This document shows, in pieces, positions 1 to 8,932 of a stretch of DNA of 64,000 nt. This stretch comes from Pseudomonadales bacterium (GTDB lineage: Bacteria > Pseudomonadota > Gammaproteobacteria > Pseudomonadales > Azotimanducaceae). Position 1 is the stretch's first letter. Each line of letters starts with the position of its first letter. The stretch is from contig JAWKZN010000002.1 of NCBI GenBank assembly GCA_041395945.1, forward strand, positions 124,001-188,000, written 5' to 3'. Both the position numbers and the translations under genes were made by a program. Under the pieces are notes generated by a model that saw only the letters and a program-made list of their open reading frames with translations, was not told the origin of the DNA and did not search any database.

Positions 1-1005
1 CGCCATACCGTAGCAGGCGACAAAAGCTCTGGAGTCGAATCCGACCGGACCGAAAAGCTGCGCGAATCGGCGCAGGGATTCCGGATGAATGCGCTCCGCA
101 CCGACACAGGCCACCCGCCAGCTCGACAGATCGTAACGTGCGTGATCGGCTTCCCGCAGCCGGGTGGCGCACAGCGCGTAGCCGGTGGGCGGGCTGGAAG
201 AAACCGTGCCGCGATTGTCGCTGATGAGCTTCAGCCACAGGCGCGGTCGCATCGCAAAGGTACGGGGGCTCATGTAGTCCACATTCAACTGACTGTAGAG
301 CGCACCGAGCACGAAGGCCACGAGGCCCATGTCGTGGTAGAAGGGCAGCCAGGACACCAGGCGATCCTCTTCGGTGAGTTTTACACCGATCTCACAGATC
401 TCCCGCAGATTGTTCAGCGCGGCTTCCTGGGTCATCTCCACACCACGCGGAAAACGCGTGCTGCCGGAGGTGTATTGCAGATAGGCGGCTTCACCCGTCG
501 TCAGGGGCTGGAAGTCGCCTTCACGTAGCGGCAGCGCATCGAACTGCTCCATGCCGCCACAGAGCACCAGACCGAGACCGCTGGCAGCCTCTTCGAGAAA
601 GTCGCAATAAGCGGGGGGTGCCACGGCAACCGCTGCGCCGCAGCTTTCCAGCAGTCGACGCAGCTGGGCTACGTAGGCCTTCTGTCCACCCAGTTGCAGT
701 GCTGCCGGCAGGGGTACCGGAATGAGACCGGCGTACTGACAGGCGAAGAAAAACTGATGGAACATCGGATGGGTGTCGGCGACGATCGCCACCCGCGAAC
801 CACGGGGCAGATCGAGCGAAACCAGTCTTTGTGCAAGCGACCGCGCACTGTTGCGCAACTCGCGATAACTCAGTGAATACTCGAGCCCGCCTTTACCATC
901 GTAGAAATTTACACCTGTCTGACAATGAGACGCAGCTTCCAGCGCTTCGGCCAGACTTGTGTATTTACTTTGGGGTTCCACAACCTTGCAGGGTGTCGAG
1001 TTCAT
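1..1005 (-). CDS. Fatty-acyl-AMP ligase / acyl-CoA synthetase family, N-terminal part (cut by window edge)
   Basis: Reading the minus strand from the ATG at 1003-1005 gives 335 codons that stay open to position 1, so the C-terminus lies outside the window. It is an AMP-binding adenylate-forming enzyme. The phosphate-binding motif LQYTSGSTRFPRGVEMT lies at residues 176-192, SWLPFYHDMGLV near 218-229, and SSPPTGYALCATRL near 270-283. Arg replaces the usual Gly and Lys of TSGSTG-x-PKG, and the FYHDMGLV motif is typical of fatty-acyl-AMP ligases, which load acyl groups onto carrier proteins rather than CoA (family knowledge). An acyl-CoA ligase cannot be excluded without the C-terminal domain. 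The 185 bases between it and rpoD are AT-rich next to the start and may hold its promoter. Confidence 0.85.
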   Translation of the reverse strand, partial: MNSTPCKVVEPQSKYTSLAEALEAASHCQTGVNFYDGKGGLEYSLSYRELRNSARSLAQRLVSLDLPRGSRVAIVADTHPMFHQFFFACQYAGLIPVPLPAALQLGGQKAYVAQLRRLLESCGAAVAVAPPAYCDFLEEAASGLGLVLCGGMEQFDALPLREGDFQPLTTGEAAYLQYTSGSTRFPRGVEMTQEAALNNLREICEIGVKLTEEDRLVSWLPFYHDMGLVAFVLGALYSQLNVDYMSPRTFAMRPRLWLKLISDNRGTVSSSPPTGYALCATRLREADHARYDLSSWRVACVGAERIHPESLRRFAQLFGPVGFDSRAFVACYGMA

Positions 1006-1190
1006 GGTCTCGTCACTTAATTTATGTAGTTATAGTTATAAGTTGTTATTAATCCACCAAGTTTCGCCCGGAACGGCAGCCGAGTAAACCAACCGGGCGC
1101 CATTAAACCACAACGCGCGTCAATAGAAACTCCATTGTGTTTCAAGAATGATTCAATTTGTGACCTGGTCGGGCCTGTCCCGGGGTCAGT

Positions 1191-3020
1191 TCAGGACCGC
1201 CCGTTGTCCACCCACTCGTCGAGAAAGCTGCGCAGGTGCTCCGACCGACTCGGGTGGCGCAGCTTGCGTAGCGCCTTTGCCTCGATCTGGCGAATTCGTT
1301 CCCGAGTGACGTCAAATTGCTTCCCTACTTCTTCCAGGGTGTGGTCGGTATTCATGTCGATACCGAAACGCATGCGCAACACCTTGGCCTCCCGGGCGGT
1401 CAGTCCGCCCAGAACATCGCGTGTTGCCTCTCTTAGACCCTCGGAAGTCGCTAATTCAATCGGCGAGCCGATGGTGATGTCTTCGATGAAATCCCCAAGA
1501 TGGGAGTCTTCGTCGTCACCGATGGGTGTTTCCATCGAGATGGGCTCCTTGGCGATCTTCAGCACCCGACGGACTTTGTCTTCCGGCATTTCCATCCGCT
1601 CACCGAGTTCTTCCGGGGTCGGCTCGCGGCCCATTTCCTGCAGCATCTGGCGGGACACGCGATTGAGCTTGTTGATCGTTTCGATCATGTGCACCGGAAT
1701 ACGGATCGTTCGCGCCTGGTCGGCGATCGAACGGGTGATGGCCTGGCGGATCCACCAGGTTGCATAGGTGGAAAACTTGTAACCCCGTCGGTACTCAAAT
1801 TTATCCACCGCCTTCATCAGGCCGATGTTGCCTTCCTGGATCAGATCCAGGAACTGCAGCCCGCGATTGGTGTATTTCTTCGCAATGGAAATCACCAGCC
1901 GCAGGTTGGCCTCGACCATGTCCTTCTTCGCCCGGCGCGCTTTGGCCTCGCCGAGTGACATTCGCCGGTTGATGTCTTTGACCTCGGCAACCGTCAGGCC
2001 CGTCTCGTCACAGAAATTCTTCAGCCGCTTCTGCGCCCGGATGATGTCGTCCTTGTGCGCTTCCAGTGCGGCCGAATAGTCTTTCTTCTGTTTGATCAGC
2101 CGATTGACCCAGGTAATCGACGTCTCCGAGCCCACATAGGCCTTGCGGAAGACGTCCCGGGGTACCCCGGCGGTTCTGACACAGGTATGCAGAATGATGC
2201 GCTCCTGACGACGCACACGCTCCAGCCCGTCGCGGGCCATCAGCACCATCTCGTCATAGTGACGCGGCACCAGTTTGAAGGGGGAATAGACCTCCGCCAG
2301 TTTCTCGAGCTGCGCCTGGGTTTCCTTGTGCGCGCGACCCTTGGTTTTGATCAGTTTCTGGGCTTTGTTGTAGTGGCGCTTGAGCAGCGTGAAGCGGCGC
2401 TTCGCTTCGACCGGATCAGGACCCTTTTCCTCTTCCGTGTCATCGTCCTTCGGTTGCACCTTGACCGCGCCGGGCTGCACCTGCTGCGCCTGGGGCACGT
2501 TGTCTGTCGGATCCAGGTAACCCACCAGCAGATCAAACAGCTTGCCTTCTTTGGTGACTTCGTTATACGTCTCGAGCAGATACTCGGCGGGACCGGGGTA
2601 ATAGGAGAGAGCGGAAAGCACATCCCGGATGCCCTCTTCTATGCGCTTGGCGATTGCGATCTCGCCTTCCCGGGTCAGCAGTTCGACGGTACCCATCTCA
2701 CGCATGTACATGCGTACCGGATCCGTCGTCCGGCCCGCTTCGGTCTCCACCGCCGCCAGTGCAGCTGCCGCTTCCTCCGCAGCGATCTCGTCGGCGGTAT
2801 TTTCGCTGTTGGTGAGCAGCTCATCCGCATCGGGCGCGATCTCATAGACCGTGATGCCCATGTCGTTGATCATCCGGATGATGTCTTCGATCTGATCCGG
2901 ATCGGATATGTCGTCGGGGAGGTGGTCGTTCACCTCGGCATAGGTGATGTACCCCTGCTCTTTGCCCTTGGCGATGAGCTCCTTGAGTCGGGACTGCTGC
3001 TGTGCGATTGGGTTACTCAT
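1191..3020 (-). CDS. rpoD: RNA polymerase sigma-70 factor RpoD
   Basis: This 609-residue protein is the housekeeping sigma factor that directs RNA polymerase to promoters. Region 1.1 is at the N-terminus, beginning MSNPIAQQQSRLKELIAKG. Region 1.2 (DPVRMYMREMGTVELLTREG) follows an acidic, alanine-rich linker near residue 100, and then comes the long non-conserved region typical of proteobacterial RpoD. Region 2 contains NLRLVISIAKKYTNRGLQF and YATWWIRQAITRSIADQART, and region 4.2 contains TLEEVGKQFDVTRERIRQIE. It is the last gene of the rpsU-yqeY-manC-dnaG-rpoD series. A 226-base gap with its own promoter-like element separates it from dnaG. Confidence 0.98.
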   Translation of the reverse strand: MSNPIAQQQSRLKELIAKGKEQGYITYAEVNDHLPDDISDPDQIEDIIRMINDMGITVYEIAPDADELLTNSENTADEIAAEEAAAALAAVETEAGRTTDPVRMYMREMGTVELLTREGEIAIAKRIEEGIRDVLSALSYYPGPAEYLLETYNEVTKEGKLFDLLVGYLDPTDNVPQAQQVQPGAVKVQPKDDDTEEEKGPDPVEAKRRFTLLKRHYNKAQKLIKTKGRAHKETQAQLEKLAEVYSPFKLVPRHYDEMVLMARDGLERVRRQERIILHTCVRTAGVPRDVFRKAYVGSETSITWVNRLIKQKKDYSAALEAHKDDIIRAQKRLKNFCDETGLTVAEVKDINRRMSLGEAKARRAKKDMVEANLRLVISIAKKYTNRGLQFLDLIQEGNIGLMKAVDKFEYRRGYKFSTYATWWIRQAITRSIADQARTIRIPVHMIETINKLNRVSRQMLQEMGREPTPEELGERMEMPEDKVRRVLKIAKEPISMETPIGDDEDSHLGDFIEDITIGSPIELATSEGLREATRDVLGGLTAREAKVLRMRFGIDMNTDHTLEEVGKQFDVTRERIRQIEAKALRKLRHPSRSEHLRSFLDEWVDNGRS

Positions 3021-3195
3021 AGATCCTCATTCGTGATACTGATTCGGCACCCCATGCCTTCAGGTACGAAGGTTCGGGGTACGCAGGTTTGAGTTGCGCA
3101 GGACAGGGTGTCCTGTCGAACCCGTGTCAGCTTCCGCGACGGGCTATTTTACCCGTGTGCGCACCCTGATCGACCCGTCATCAGACAAACGGGCG

Positions 3196-3225
3196 ATTGT
3201 ACTCACCTATGTGAGGGCACGTAAA
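3196..3225 (-). promoter_or_regulatory. Candidate sigma-70 promoter for rpoD with a dyad in the spacer
   Basis: On the minus strand, TTTACG (3220-3225) and TACAAT (3196-3201) are separated by 18 bases. They match the -35 and -10 consensus at 4/6 and 5/6 positions. The spacer holds the perfect inverted repeat CTCAC-ctat-GTGAG on the plus strand (3202-3215), placed where a repressor or activator could act. This would let rpoD be transcribed apart from the upstream rpsU promoter, as is known for macromolecular-synthesis operons. The rest of 3021-3246 shows no gene. Confidence 0.5.
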
Positions 3226-3246
3226 GCCGATTACAACCGCAACGCT

Positions 3247-5007
3247 TCAGTCAGCGCCACCCCGCCGCAACGCCCAGAATTCCTGGAGCTTGTCGGTCGA
3301 GGGTGCATCTTTCATCTGGGCAAGCAGACTGCGGCGGCGGCGGCGCGCATGCTGCTCCACGTACCTGGCCACACCCTCTGTGAATTCGGCAGCCAGCGCA
3401 CCCTGATCCAGGTGCAGGGGTCGCGCTGCGAGGACGGCAATCTCCCCATGCGCTGGGTGGCCGGCCCAGCGCCCCAGCAGTTCGCTCAGCTCGGTTTCAG
3501 GATTTTTGTCTATATAGTTGACCACATCGACGAAAACGTCCGGCCCGGCGCATTCGGCCAGAGCGCTCAGCAGCGATCTATCCACCGAAGCCACCACCCC
3601 AGGCTCCCGCAAGGCGATGCTCAGCAGTCTGCGCGTGAGCGGAGTGAATTCCGCCGGCCCCGCAGAACCCGGCTGCCGGGCCGCCAGCGCCGGAACCGGC
3701 GTCCTGGGACCTGCCCCGCCGGATTCGGTTCCGCGTCCGGCAGCCGGATTCGAAAAGCCGGTGAGTGATTCCAGGCGCCGGGTCATCAGCTGTTTGAGCA
3801 CACCTTCAGGCACGCGTTCGATGAGTGGGAATGCCAGGCTGGCTAGCTGAGCCTGGCCATCAAGATTCTGCAGGTCCAGCCCTTCTGCGAGGCGGTTGAA
3901 CAGATACTCAATGGCCGGAGATGCACTGGCCACTCGATGATTGAATGCTGCACTCCCCTCCTTGCGAACCAGAGAATCCGGATCTTCTCCGTCCGGGAGG
4001 AACATGAAGCGCAACTGCCGCCCATCGGTGAGTGACGGCAGCGCGTTTTCCAGCGCGCGCCAGGCGGCCTGTCGCCCCGCCCGGTCACCGTCGAAACAGC
4101 ACACCACCTCTGACGCATAGCGGTAGAGTTTGTGAAAGTGCTCGGCTGTCGCCGCTGTTCCCAGTGTCGCCACCCCATTGGCGATACCGGCCTGGGCCAG
4201 TGCCACCACATCCATATAGCCTTCCACCACGATCAGCCGGTCAATGCGACGCAGGGCCTGACGGGCCTCGAACAGTCCATAGAGCTCCCGGCCCTTGTGA
4301 AAGATCGGAGTCTCCGGACTGTTCAGATACTTGGGTCCTTCCTGGGTGCCAAGTACCCGGCCGCCGAAGCCGATCACGCGCCCGCGCGTATCCCGGATGG
4401 GAAACATGACCCTGCCACGGAAGCGGTCATAGGTTCGGCCGTTTTCATGCCGGATGAGCAGACCGGCTTCGAGCAGCAGCGCCTCGGTGACCGACGTATC
4501 CCCTGCCAGGGATTCAGTGAGCGTCTGCCACTCCTCCGGAGCAAAGCCGATGCCGAAATCCCTTGCCACCATGCCCGTGAGGCCGCGCGCGCGGAGATAG
4601 TCGATGGCCGCCGGGGAAGTCTTCAGCGCGTTCCGATAAATCTGCTCTGCCTTCGCAAGCACATCGAACAGCCCGGTGTTGTTCCGCTCGGGTTTTCCCC
4701 GACCACCTTCGCGCGGTACTTCCACCCCGACCAGCTTCGCCAGGGTTTCCACCGCTTCAACGAATTCCAGCCGGTCATGCTCCAGCAGAAAAGTCAGCGC
4801 AGTGCCGCTCACGCCACAGCCGAAACAGTGGTAGAACTGCTTTTCCGGGCTGACGCTGAAGGAAGGGCTCTTCTCGTCGTGGAACGGGCACAGCGCCTGG
4901 TAATTCCTGCCCGCTTTCTTCAGCTGCACCCGGGCATCGATCACATCAACGATGTCGATCCGCGCCAGCAGATCATTGATGAAAGATTGTGGTATGCGCC
5001 CCGCCAT
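3247..5007 (-). CDS. dnaG: DNA primase DnaG
   Basis: This 586-residue primase makes RNA primers for replication. The CHC2 zinc finger is at the N-terminus, with C40, H43, C61 and C64 in CPFHDEKSPSF...HCFGCG. The catalytic core includes FRGRVMFPIRDTRGRVIGFG. The TOPRIM fold shows VVEGYMDVVALAQAG and CCFDGDRAGRQAAWRALE, which carry the acidic metal ligands. The last ~150 residues are the variable DnaB-interaction domain. It starts 20 bases after the ManC stop and is part of the macromolecular-synthesis operon. Confidence 0.98.
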   Translation of the reverse strand: MAGRIPQSFINDLLARIDIVDVIDARVQLKKAGRNYQALCPFHDEKSPSFSVSPEKQFYHCFGCGVSGTALTFLLEHDRLEFVEAVETLAKLVGVEVPREGGRGKPERNNTGLFDVLAKAEQIYRNALKTSPAAIDYLRARGLTGMVARDFGIGFAPEEWQTLTESLAGDTSVTEALLLEAGLLIRHENGRTYDRFRGRVMFPIRDTRGRVIGFGGRVLGTQEGPKYLNSPETPIFHKGRELYGLFEARQALRRIDRLIVVEGYMDVVALAQAGIANGVATLGTAATAEHFHKLYRYASEVVCCFDGDRAGRQAAWRALENALPSLTDGRQLRFMFLPDGEDPDSLVRKEGSAAFNHRVASASPAIEYLFNRLAEGLDLQNLDGQAQLASLAFPLIERVPEGVLKQLMTRRLESLTGFSNPAAGRGTESGGAGPRTPVPALAARQPGSAGPAEFTPLTRRLLSIALREPGVVASVDRSLLSALAECAGPDVFVDVVNYIDKNPETELSELLGRWAGHPAHGEIAVLAARPLHLDQGALAAEFTEGVARYVEQHARRRRRSLLAQMKDAPSTDKLQEFWALRRGGAD

Positions 5008-5027
5008 GGGCGATTACGTTACCAGTG

Positions 5028-6443
5028 TCAGCGGCCGTACACATCCTCGAATCGGACAATGTCGTCTTCTCCGAGATAGGCGCCGACCTGCACCTCGATG
5101 AGCTCGAGCGTAAGGCGCCCCGGATTACCCAGACGATGCCGCACACCCAGCGGGATATAGGTGCTTTCGTTCTCCGTCAGCGTGAGCGTCTCTTCGCCCC
5201 GGGTGACCTCCGCTGTGCCTCTGACCACGATCCAGTGCTCGGCCCGATGGTGGTGCATCTGCAGGGACAGCCGTTCCCCGGGTTTCACTTTAATGCGCTT
5301 GACCTGATAACGCTCACCCTGACCGACCGCCTCGAAGCTGCCCCAGGGGCGGAACACCTCCCGATGACTGACAAACTCCTCCCGGGCAGAGGCTTTCAGT
5401 CGATCCACCAGAAGTTTCACGTCCTGAACCTGATCCTTGTCCGCGATGAGCACGGCGTCGGCGGTCTCCACCACCACCAGATTCGACACGCCCACCGTGC
5501 CTACCAGTCGATCCTCAGCCCGAACGTAGGAACCGGTGGTCCCCACTGCCAGCACATCGCCCTGGAAATGATTGCCCGCCTCATCCTGCTCGGAAGCTTC
5601 CCACATCGCGGACCAGGAGCCCACATCGCTCCAGCCACAACTCACCGGCACCACCATGGCGCGATCGGTTTTCTCCATCACCGCGTAGTCGATCGAGATC
5701 GACGGAGCATTGAGGAAGCTTCTGCCGGGTCTGAAAAAATCCAGGTCCACACTGCCTTCGCCGAACGCAGTCTGCACAGCCGCCGCGAGATCCGGGTTAT
5801 GTCGTTCGAGTTCCTGGAGATAGGCACCGGCACCCAGTAGAAACATGCCCGAGTTCCAGAGATAAGCGCCGCTGGCGAGATATTCCTCAGCGCGCGCCTG
5901 ATCCGGTTTCTCGACAAAGGACCGGACGGCAACCGCTGTGCCGGATTCCCGGGCGCAATCCGGCGCTGCCGTCTCGATGTAGCCGTAACCTGTCTCAGCA
6001 CGGACCGGCTTGATACCGAAGGTGACCAGCCCCCCCTGCTCCGCCGCCTGCTGCGCCTGAGCCACCGCCGCAGCGAAGGCTTCCGGTTCACGAATGAGGT
6101 GATCGGACGGCAGGACGAGCATCAATGCATCGTCCGCAACCGCTCGGCAGGCATGAGCAGCGAGCGCGATAGCCGGCGCAGTATTTCTACCTTCCGGCTC
6201 GAGTATCAGATGGGACCAGCGACTGCCCAGCGCGCGGCACTGCTCCGCCACCAGAAAGCGATGTTCTTCGTTGCAGACGATGACGGGTGCTTCGGCGCAG
6301 ACACTGGCTGCCCGGGACAGGGTCTGCTGCAGCATGGACTGATCCGACAGCAGCGCGTGGAACTGTTTGGGAAACAGCGCCCTGGACAGGGGCCACAGGC
6401 GGCTGCCGGTGCCACCGGCCAGGATCACGGGAATCAGACGCAT
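5028..6443 (-). CDS. manC: Mannose-1-phosphate guanylyltransferase / mannose-6-phosphate isomerase (type II, ManC/AlgA)
   Basis: This 471-residue bifunctional enzyme makes GDP-mannose for polysaccharides and isomerises mannose-6-phosphate and fructose-6-phosphate. The nucleotidyltransferase signature GGTGSRLWPLSRALFPKQF sits at residues 10-28. The sugar-binding segment VEKPDQARAEEYL and ISIDYAVMEKTDRAMVVP follow. The C-terminal cupin isomerase domain holds PWGSFEAVGQGERYQVKRI and QMHHHRAEHWIVV. A GGAG ribosome-binding site precedes the ATG. The position is odd: it lies between yqeY and dnaG in the rpsU-rpoD operon rather than in a polysaccharide locus. The symbol could equally be algA or cpsB. 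Confidence 0.93.
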   Translation of the reverse strand: MRLIPVILAGGTGSRLWPLSRALFPKQFHALLSDQSMLQQTLSRAASVCAEAPVIVCNEEHRFLVAEQCRALGSRWSHLILEPEGRNTAPAIALAAHACRAVADDALMLVLPSDHLIREPEAFAAAVAQAQQAAEQGGLVTFGIKPVRAETGYGYIETAAPDCARESGTAVAVRSFVEKPDQARAEEYLASGAYLWNSGMFLLGAGAYLQELERHNPDLAAAVQTAFGEGSVDLDFFRPGRSFLNAPSISIDYAVMEKTDRAMVVPVSCGWSDVGSWSAMWEASEQDEAGNHFQGDVLAVGTTGSYVRAEDRLVGTVGVSNLVVVETADAVLIADKDQVQDVKLLVDRLKASAREEFVSHREVFRPWGSFEAVGQGERYQVKRIKVKPGERLSLQMHHHRAEHWIVVRGTAEVTRGEETLTLTENESTYIPLGVRHRLGNPGRLTLELIEVQVGAYLGEDDIVRFEDVYGR

Positions 6444-6594
6444 GGCATCTCCGGTTGGACAACGGTCACGGTGCCAACATACCGTAATCGCACGACGAAC
6501 CGGACCTTGTGCCTGTGACAGTTTGCAAGCGGATTATGAGTGGCTGTGTCAGGGAGAACGCGGCAACTGCTGACCGGCGCAGGGAAGGATCCGC

Positions 6595-7041
6595 TCAGCC
6601 CAGACGTGCTTTCACCAGAGCGCTGACTGCGCCCATATCGGCACGTCCGGCGGCGGCTTCTTTGATCTGTGCCATGACTTTCCCCATGTCCCTGACCGAG
6701 GCTGCGCCGGTTGCCGCAATGGCCGCAGTTACCAGTTCGTCCAGTTCCGCCTCGTTCAGGGGTTCCGGCATGAAGGACTCGATCACGGAGATCTCGTACG
6801 CTTCCTGATCCGCCAGATCCGAACGACCCGCACTGGTGAACTGACTCAGAGAATCGTTGCGCTGCTTGAGCATCCGGGTCAGCACCGCGATCACGTCCGC
6901 GTCGGTCAGCTCCCTGCGCTCGTCGACTTCGAGGCGTTTCATTTCCGCATTGACCAGGCGCAGCGTGCCCACGCGCACCTTGTCGCGGGCTTTCATGGCA
7001 GCTTTGGTGGCATCGAGGATGCGGGTTTTCAGGTCGGTCAT
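6595..7041 (-). CDS. yqeY: GatB/YqeY domain protein
   Basis: A 148-residue protein starting MTDLKTRILDATKAAMKARD. It is a stand-alone YqeY domain, related to the tail of the tRNA-dependent amidotransferase GatB, and its exact role is not settled. Motifs seen are TLRLVNAEMKRLEVDERREL and EISVIESFMPEPLNEAELD near residues 75-95, with MGKVMAQIKEAAAGRADMG near the end. The chosen start is eight codons inside the longest open frame, because the MTDLK start matches family N-termini. It follows rpsU, as in many gammaproteobacteria. Bases 6444-6594 between it and manC show no gene. Confidence 0.92.
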   Translation of the reverse strand: MTDLKTRILDATKAAMKARDKVRVGTLRLVNAEMKRLEVDERRELTDADVIAVLTRMLKQRNDSLSQFTSAGRSDLADQEAYEISVIESFMPEPLNEAELDELVTAAIAATGAASVRDMGKVMAQIKEAAAGRADMGAVSALVKARLG

Positions 7042-7135
7042 CGATCGGCTCCCGGGAGCCTGCACCGGCCCTGGGCGGCCCGGACGACGCCGGACCGCCT
7101 GCGGCGGCCCGTCGACGAGCCGCCGTGGCGGGTCA

Positions 7136-7351
7136 TCAGAATGTTTTCTCGAATCTTCGCGATTCGCGCTGGAGCTTCTTCATGTGTCGCTTCACCGCCG
7201 CGGCCGCCTTGCGCTTACGCACCGAGGTCGGCTTCTCATAGAACTCGCGACGACGCACCTCTGAGAGCACGCCGGCTTTTTCGCAGGAACGCTTGAAGCG
7301 ACGCAGAGCGACATCGAAGGGCTCATTCTCTTTGACTTTAACGATGGGCAT
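7136..7351 (-). CDS. rpsU: 30S ribosomal protein S21
   Basis: A 71-residue basic protein, MPIVKVKENEPFDVALRRF through SVRKRKAAAAVKRHMKKL, which matches S21 over its full length. S21 sits on the small ribosomal subunit near the mRNA exit and helps initiation. It is the first gene of the minus-strand macromolecular-synthesis operon, and is divergent from tsaD. This divergent arrangement is common in gammaproteobacteria. Confidence 0.98.
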   Translation of the reverse strand: MPIVKVKENEPFDVALRRFKRSCEKAGVLSEVRRREFYEKPTSVRKRKAAAAVKRHMKKLQRESRRFEKTF

Positions 7352-7395
7352 AAGAAGTTTCTTGTCGAGACAATCCGATTGGAAAACGGGCGCGA

Positions 7396-7425
7396 ATTCT
7401 ACTCAAGAGCCGTACCAGATTGCAA
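7396..7425 (-). promoter_or_regulatory. Candidate sigma-70 promoter for the rpsU operon
   Basis: On the minus strand, TTGCAA (7420-7425) lies 18 bases before TAGAAT (7396-7401). These match -35 at 4/6 and -10 at 5/6. The -10 lies about 45 bases upstream of the rpsU start. The element is in the divergent space shared with tsaD. Confidence 0.5.
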
Positions 7426-7509
7426 AGGGCCGTTTCCGGGTTTTCGCGGCAACCGGCTCTGCCCGGTTTCGAAGTGCTAACGGCTCCGCCAAACCGGTAT
7501 GATCCCGCG

Positions 7510-8559
7510 ATGCTTGTGCTGGGTATCGAGACCTCCTGCGATGAAACCGGAATCGCCCTCTATGACGGCGCCCGGGGCCTGCTCGCGGACGTTCTGCACT
7601 CCCAGGTGGGAATTCATGCGCCCTTCGGGGGCGTTGTCCCGGAGCTGGCCTCCCGGGACCATATCCGCAAACTCGTGCCTCTGGTTCGCCAGGTTCTCGA
7701 GCAGGCAGATGCGACCCTTGGCGATCTGACGGGTGTGGCCTATACCAGCGGTCCCGGCCTTGCCGGGGCGCTCATGGTCGGTGCCGGTTTTGGCCGCAGC
7801 CTGGCCTGGATGCTGGGTATCCCCGGAATCGGCGTGCATCACATGGAGGCCCACCTGCTCGCCCCGCTGATCGAAGCCGAGCGACCCGAGCTGCCCTTTG
7901 TCGCCCTGCTGGTCTCCGGCGGCCATACCCAGCTGGTGCAGGTGGACGGCATCGGCGCATATACCCTGCTCGGCGAAAGCGTCGACGACGCTGCCGGGGA
8001 AGCCTTTGACAAGGCCGCCAAAATGCTCGATCTCCCCTACCCGGGCGGTCCGCACCTGGCCCGCTGCGCGACCACCGGCGATCCGCAGCGCTTCCGTTTC
8101 CCGCGACCCATGACCGACCGTCCGGGCCTCGACTTCAGCTTCAGCGGTCTGAAAACCTTCACGCTGAACACGGTGGCCGCCCACGCACCCCTGGATGACC
8201 GGGACCGGGCGGACATCGCCAGAGCCTTCGAGGAGGCGGTGGTCGACACCATCGTCATCAAGTGCCAGCGCGCGCTGGAGGCAACCGGCAACCATCAGCT
8301 CCTGATTGCCGGTGGTGTGAGCGCGAATCTGCGGCTGCGCGCTCAGCTCGAAGCCCGGCTCGATGCCCGCGTCTTCTACCCTTCCCTGCGGCTGTGCACG
8401 GACAATGGCGCAATGATCGCCTTCGCTGGATACCTGCGACTGGCAGCGGGAGAAGGGGACGAACTGGCCGTGCGGGTCCGGCCACGCTGGCCCATGGCGG
8501 AACTGACCGAGGTAGGCGGTCCGGCAGTGGTCGCAACAGCGGCACCGGTCAACTCCTGA
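7510..8559 (+). CDS. tsaD: tRNA N6-adenosine threonylcarbamoyltransferase TsaD
   Basis: This 349-residue enzyme transfers the threonylcarbamoyl group to A37 of ANN-decoding tRNAs, with TsaB/TsaE partners that are not in this window. The start MLVLGIETSCDETGIALYD is placed at the ATG at 7510, since upstream residues do not resemble the family. The metal ligands H111 and H115 are in HHMEAHLLAP. LLVSGGHTQLV and FSFSGLKTFTLNTV follow, with GGVSANLRLRAQLEA and CTDNGAMIAFAG in the C-terminal lobe. Confidence 0.97.
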   Translation: MLVLGIETSCDETGIALYDGARGLLADVLHSQVGIHAPFGGVVPELASRDHIRKLVPLVRQVLEQADATLGDLTGVAYTSGPGLAGALMVGAGFGRSLAWMLGIPGIGVHHMEAHLLAPLIEAERPELPFVALLVSGGHTQLVQVDGIGAYTLLGESVDDAAGEAFDKAAKMLDLPYPGGPHLARCATTGDPQRFRFPRPMTDRPGLDFSFSGLKTFTLNTVAAHAPLDDRDRADIARAFEEAVVDTIVIKCQRALEATGNHQLLIAGGVSANLRLRAQLEARLDARVFYPSLRLCTDNGAMIAFAGYLRLAAGEGDELAVRVRPRWPMAELTEVGGPAVVATAAPVNS

Positions 8560-8569
8560 GCGCGGGCGG

Positions 8570-8932
8570 ATGGCTGTGGATCGAATCCTCATCGACGATC
8601 TGCAGGTACACTGTGTAATCGGAGTACACGACTGGGAGCGCTCAGTACGACAGAAACTGCTCATCTGCGTCGAACTCCTCACCAGCCTGAAGCGCGCCGG
8701 CGAAGCCGACGACCTCAACCTCACGATCGACTACGCCCGGGTCGCCGCCGACATCGAGGCGCTGGCAGAATCCGGGAAGTTTCAACTCATTGAAGCGCTC
8801 GCAGAGGCAATCGCCACTCACCTGCTCGAGCAGCACACCCTGCCCGCCGTCCGCATCAGGGTCCGCAAGCCGGCCGCACTGAGCCAGGCGGCCTCGGTCG
8901 GCGTAGCCATCGAACGAAGCCGGAAACCATGA
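8570..8932 (+). CDS. folB: Dihydroneopterin aldolase FolB
   Basis: A 120-residue enzyme of folate synthesis that splits 7,8-dihydroneopterin to 6-hydroxymethyl-dihydropterin and glycolaldehyde. Family features are DRILIDDLQVHCVIGVHDWE at the N-terminus, LNLTIDYARVAADIEALAE in the middle and VRIRVRKPAALSQAASVGV at the end. It begins 10 bases after tsaD, a usual neighbour. The next gene overlaps its stop by 4 bases. Confidence 0.95.
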   Translation: MAVDRILIDDLQVHCVIGVHDWERSVRQKLLICVELLTSLKRAGEADDLNLTIDYARVAADIEALAESGKFQLIEALAEAIATHLLEQHTLPAVRIRVRKPAALSQAASVGVAIERSRKP

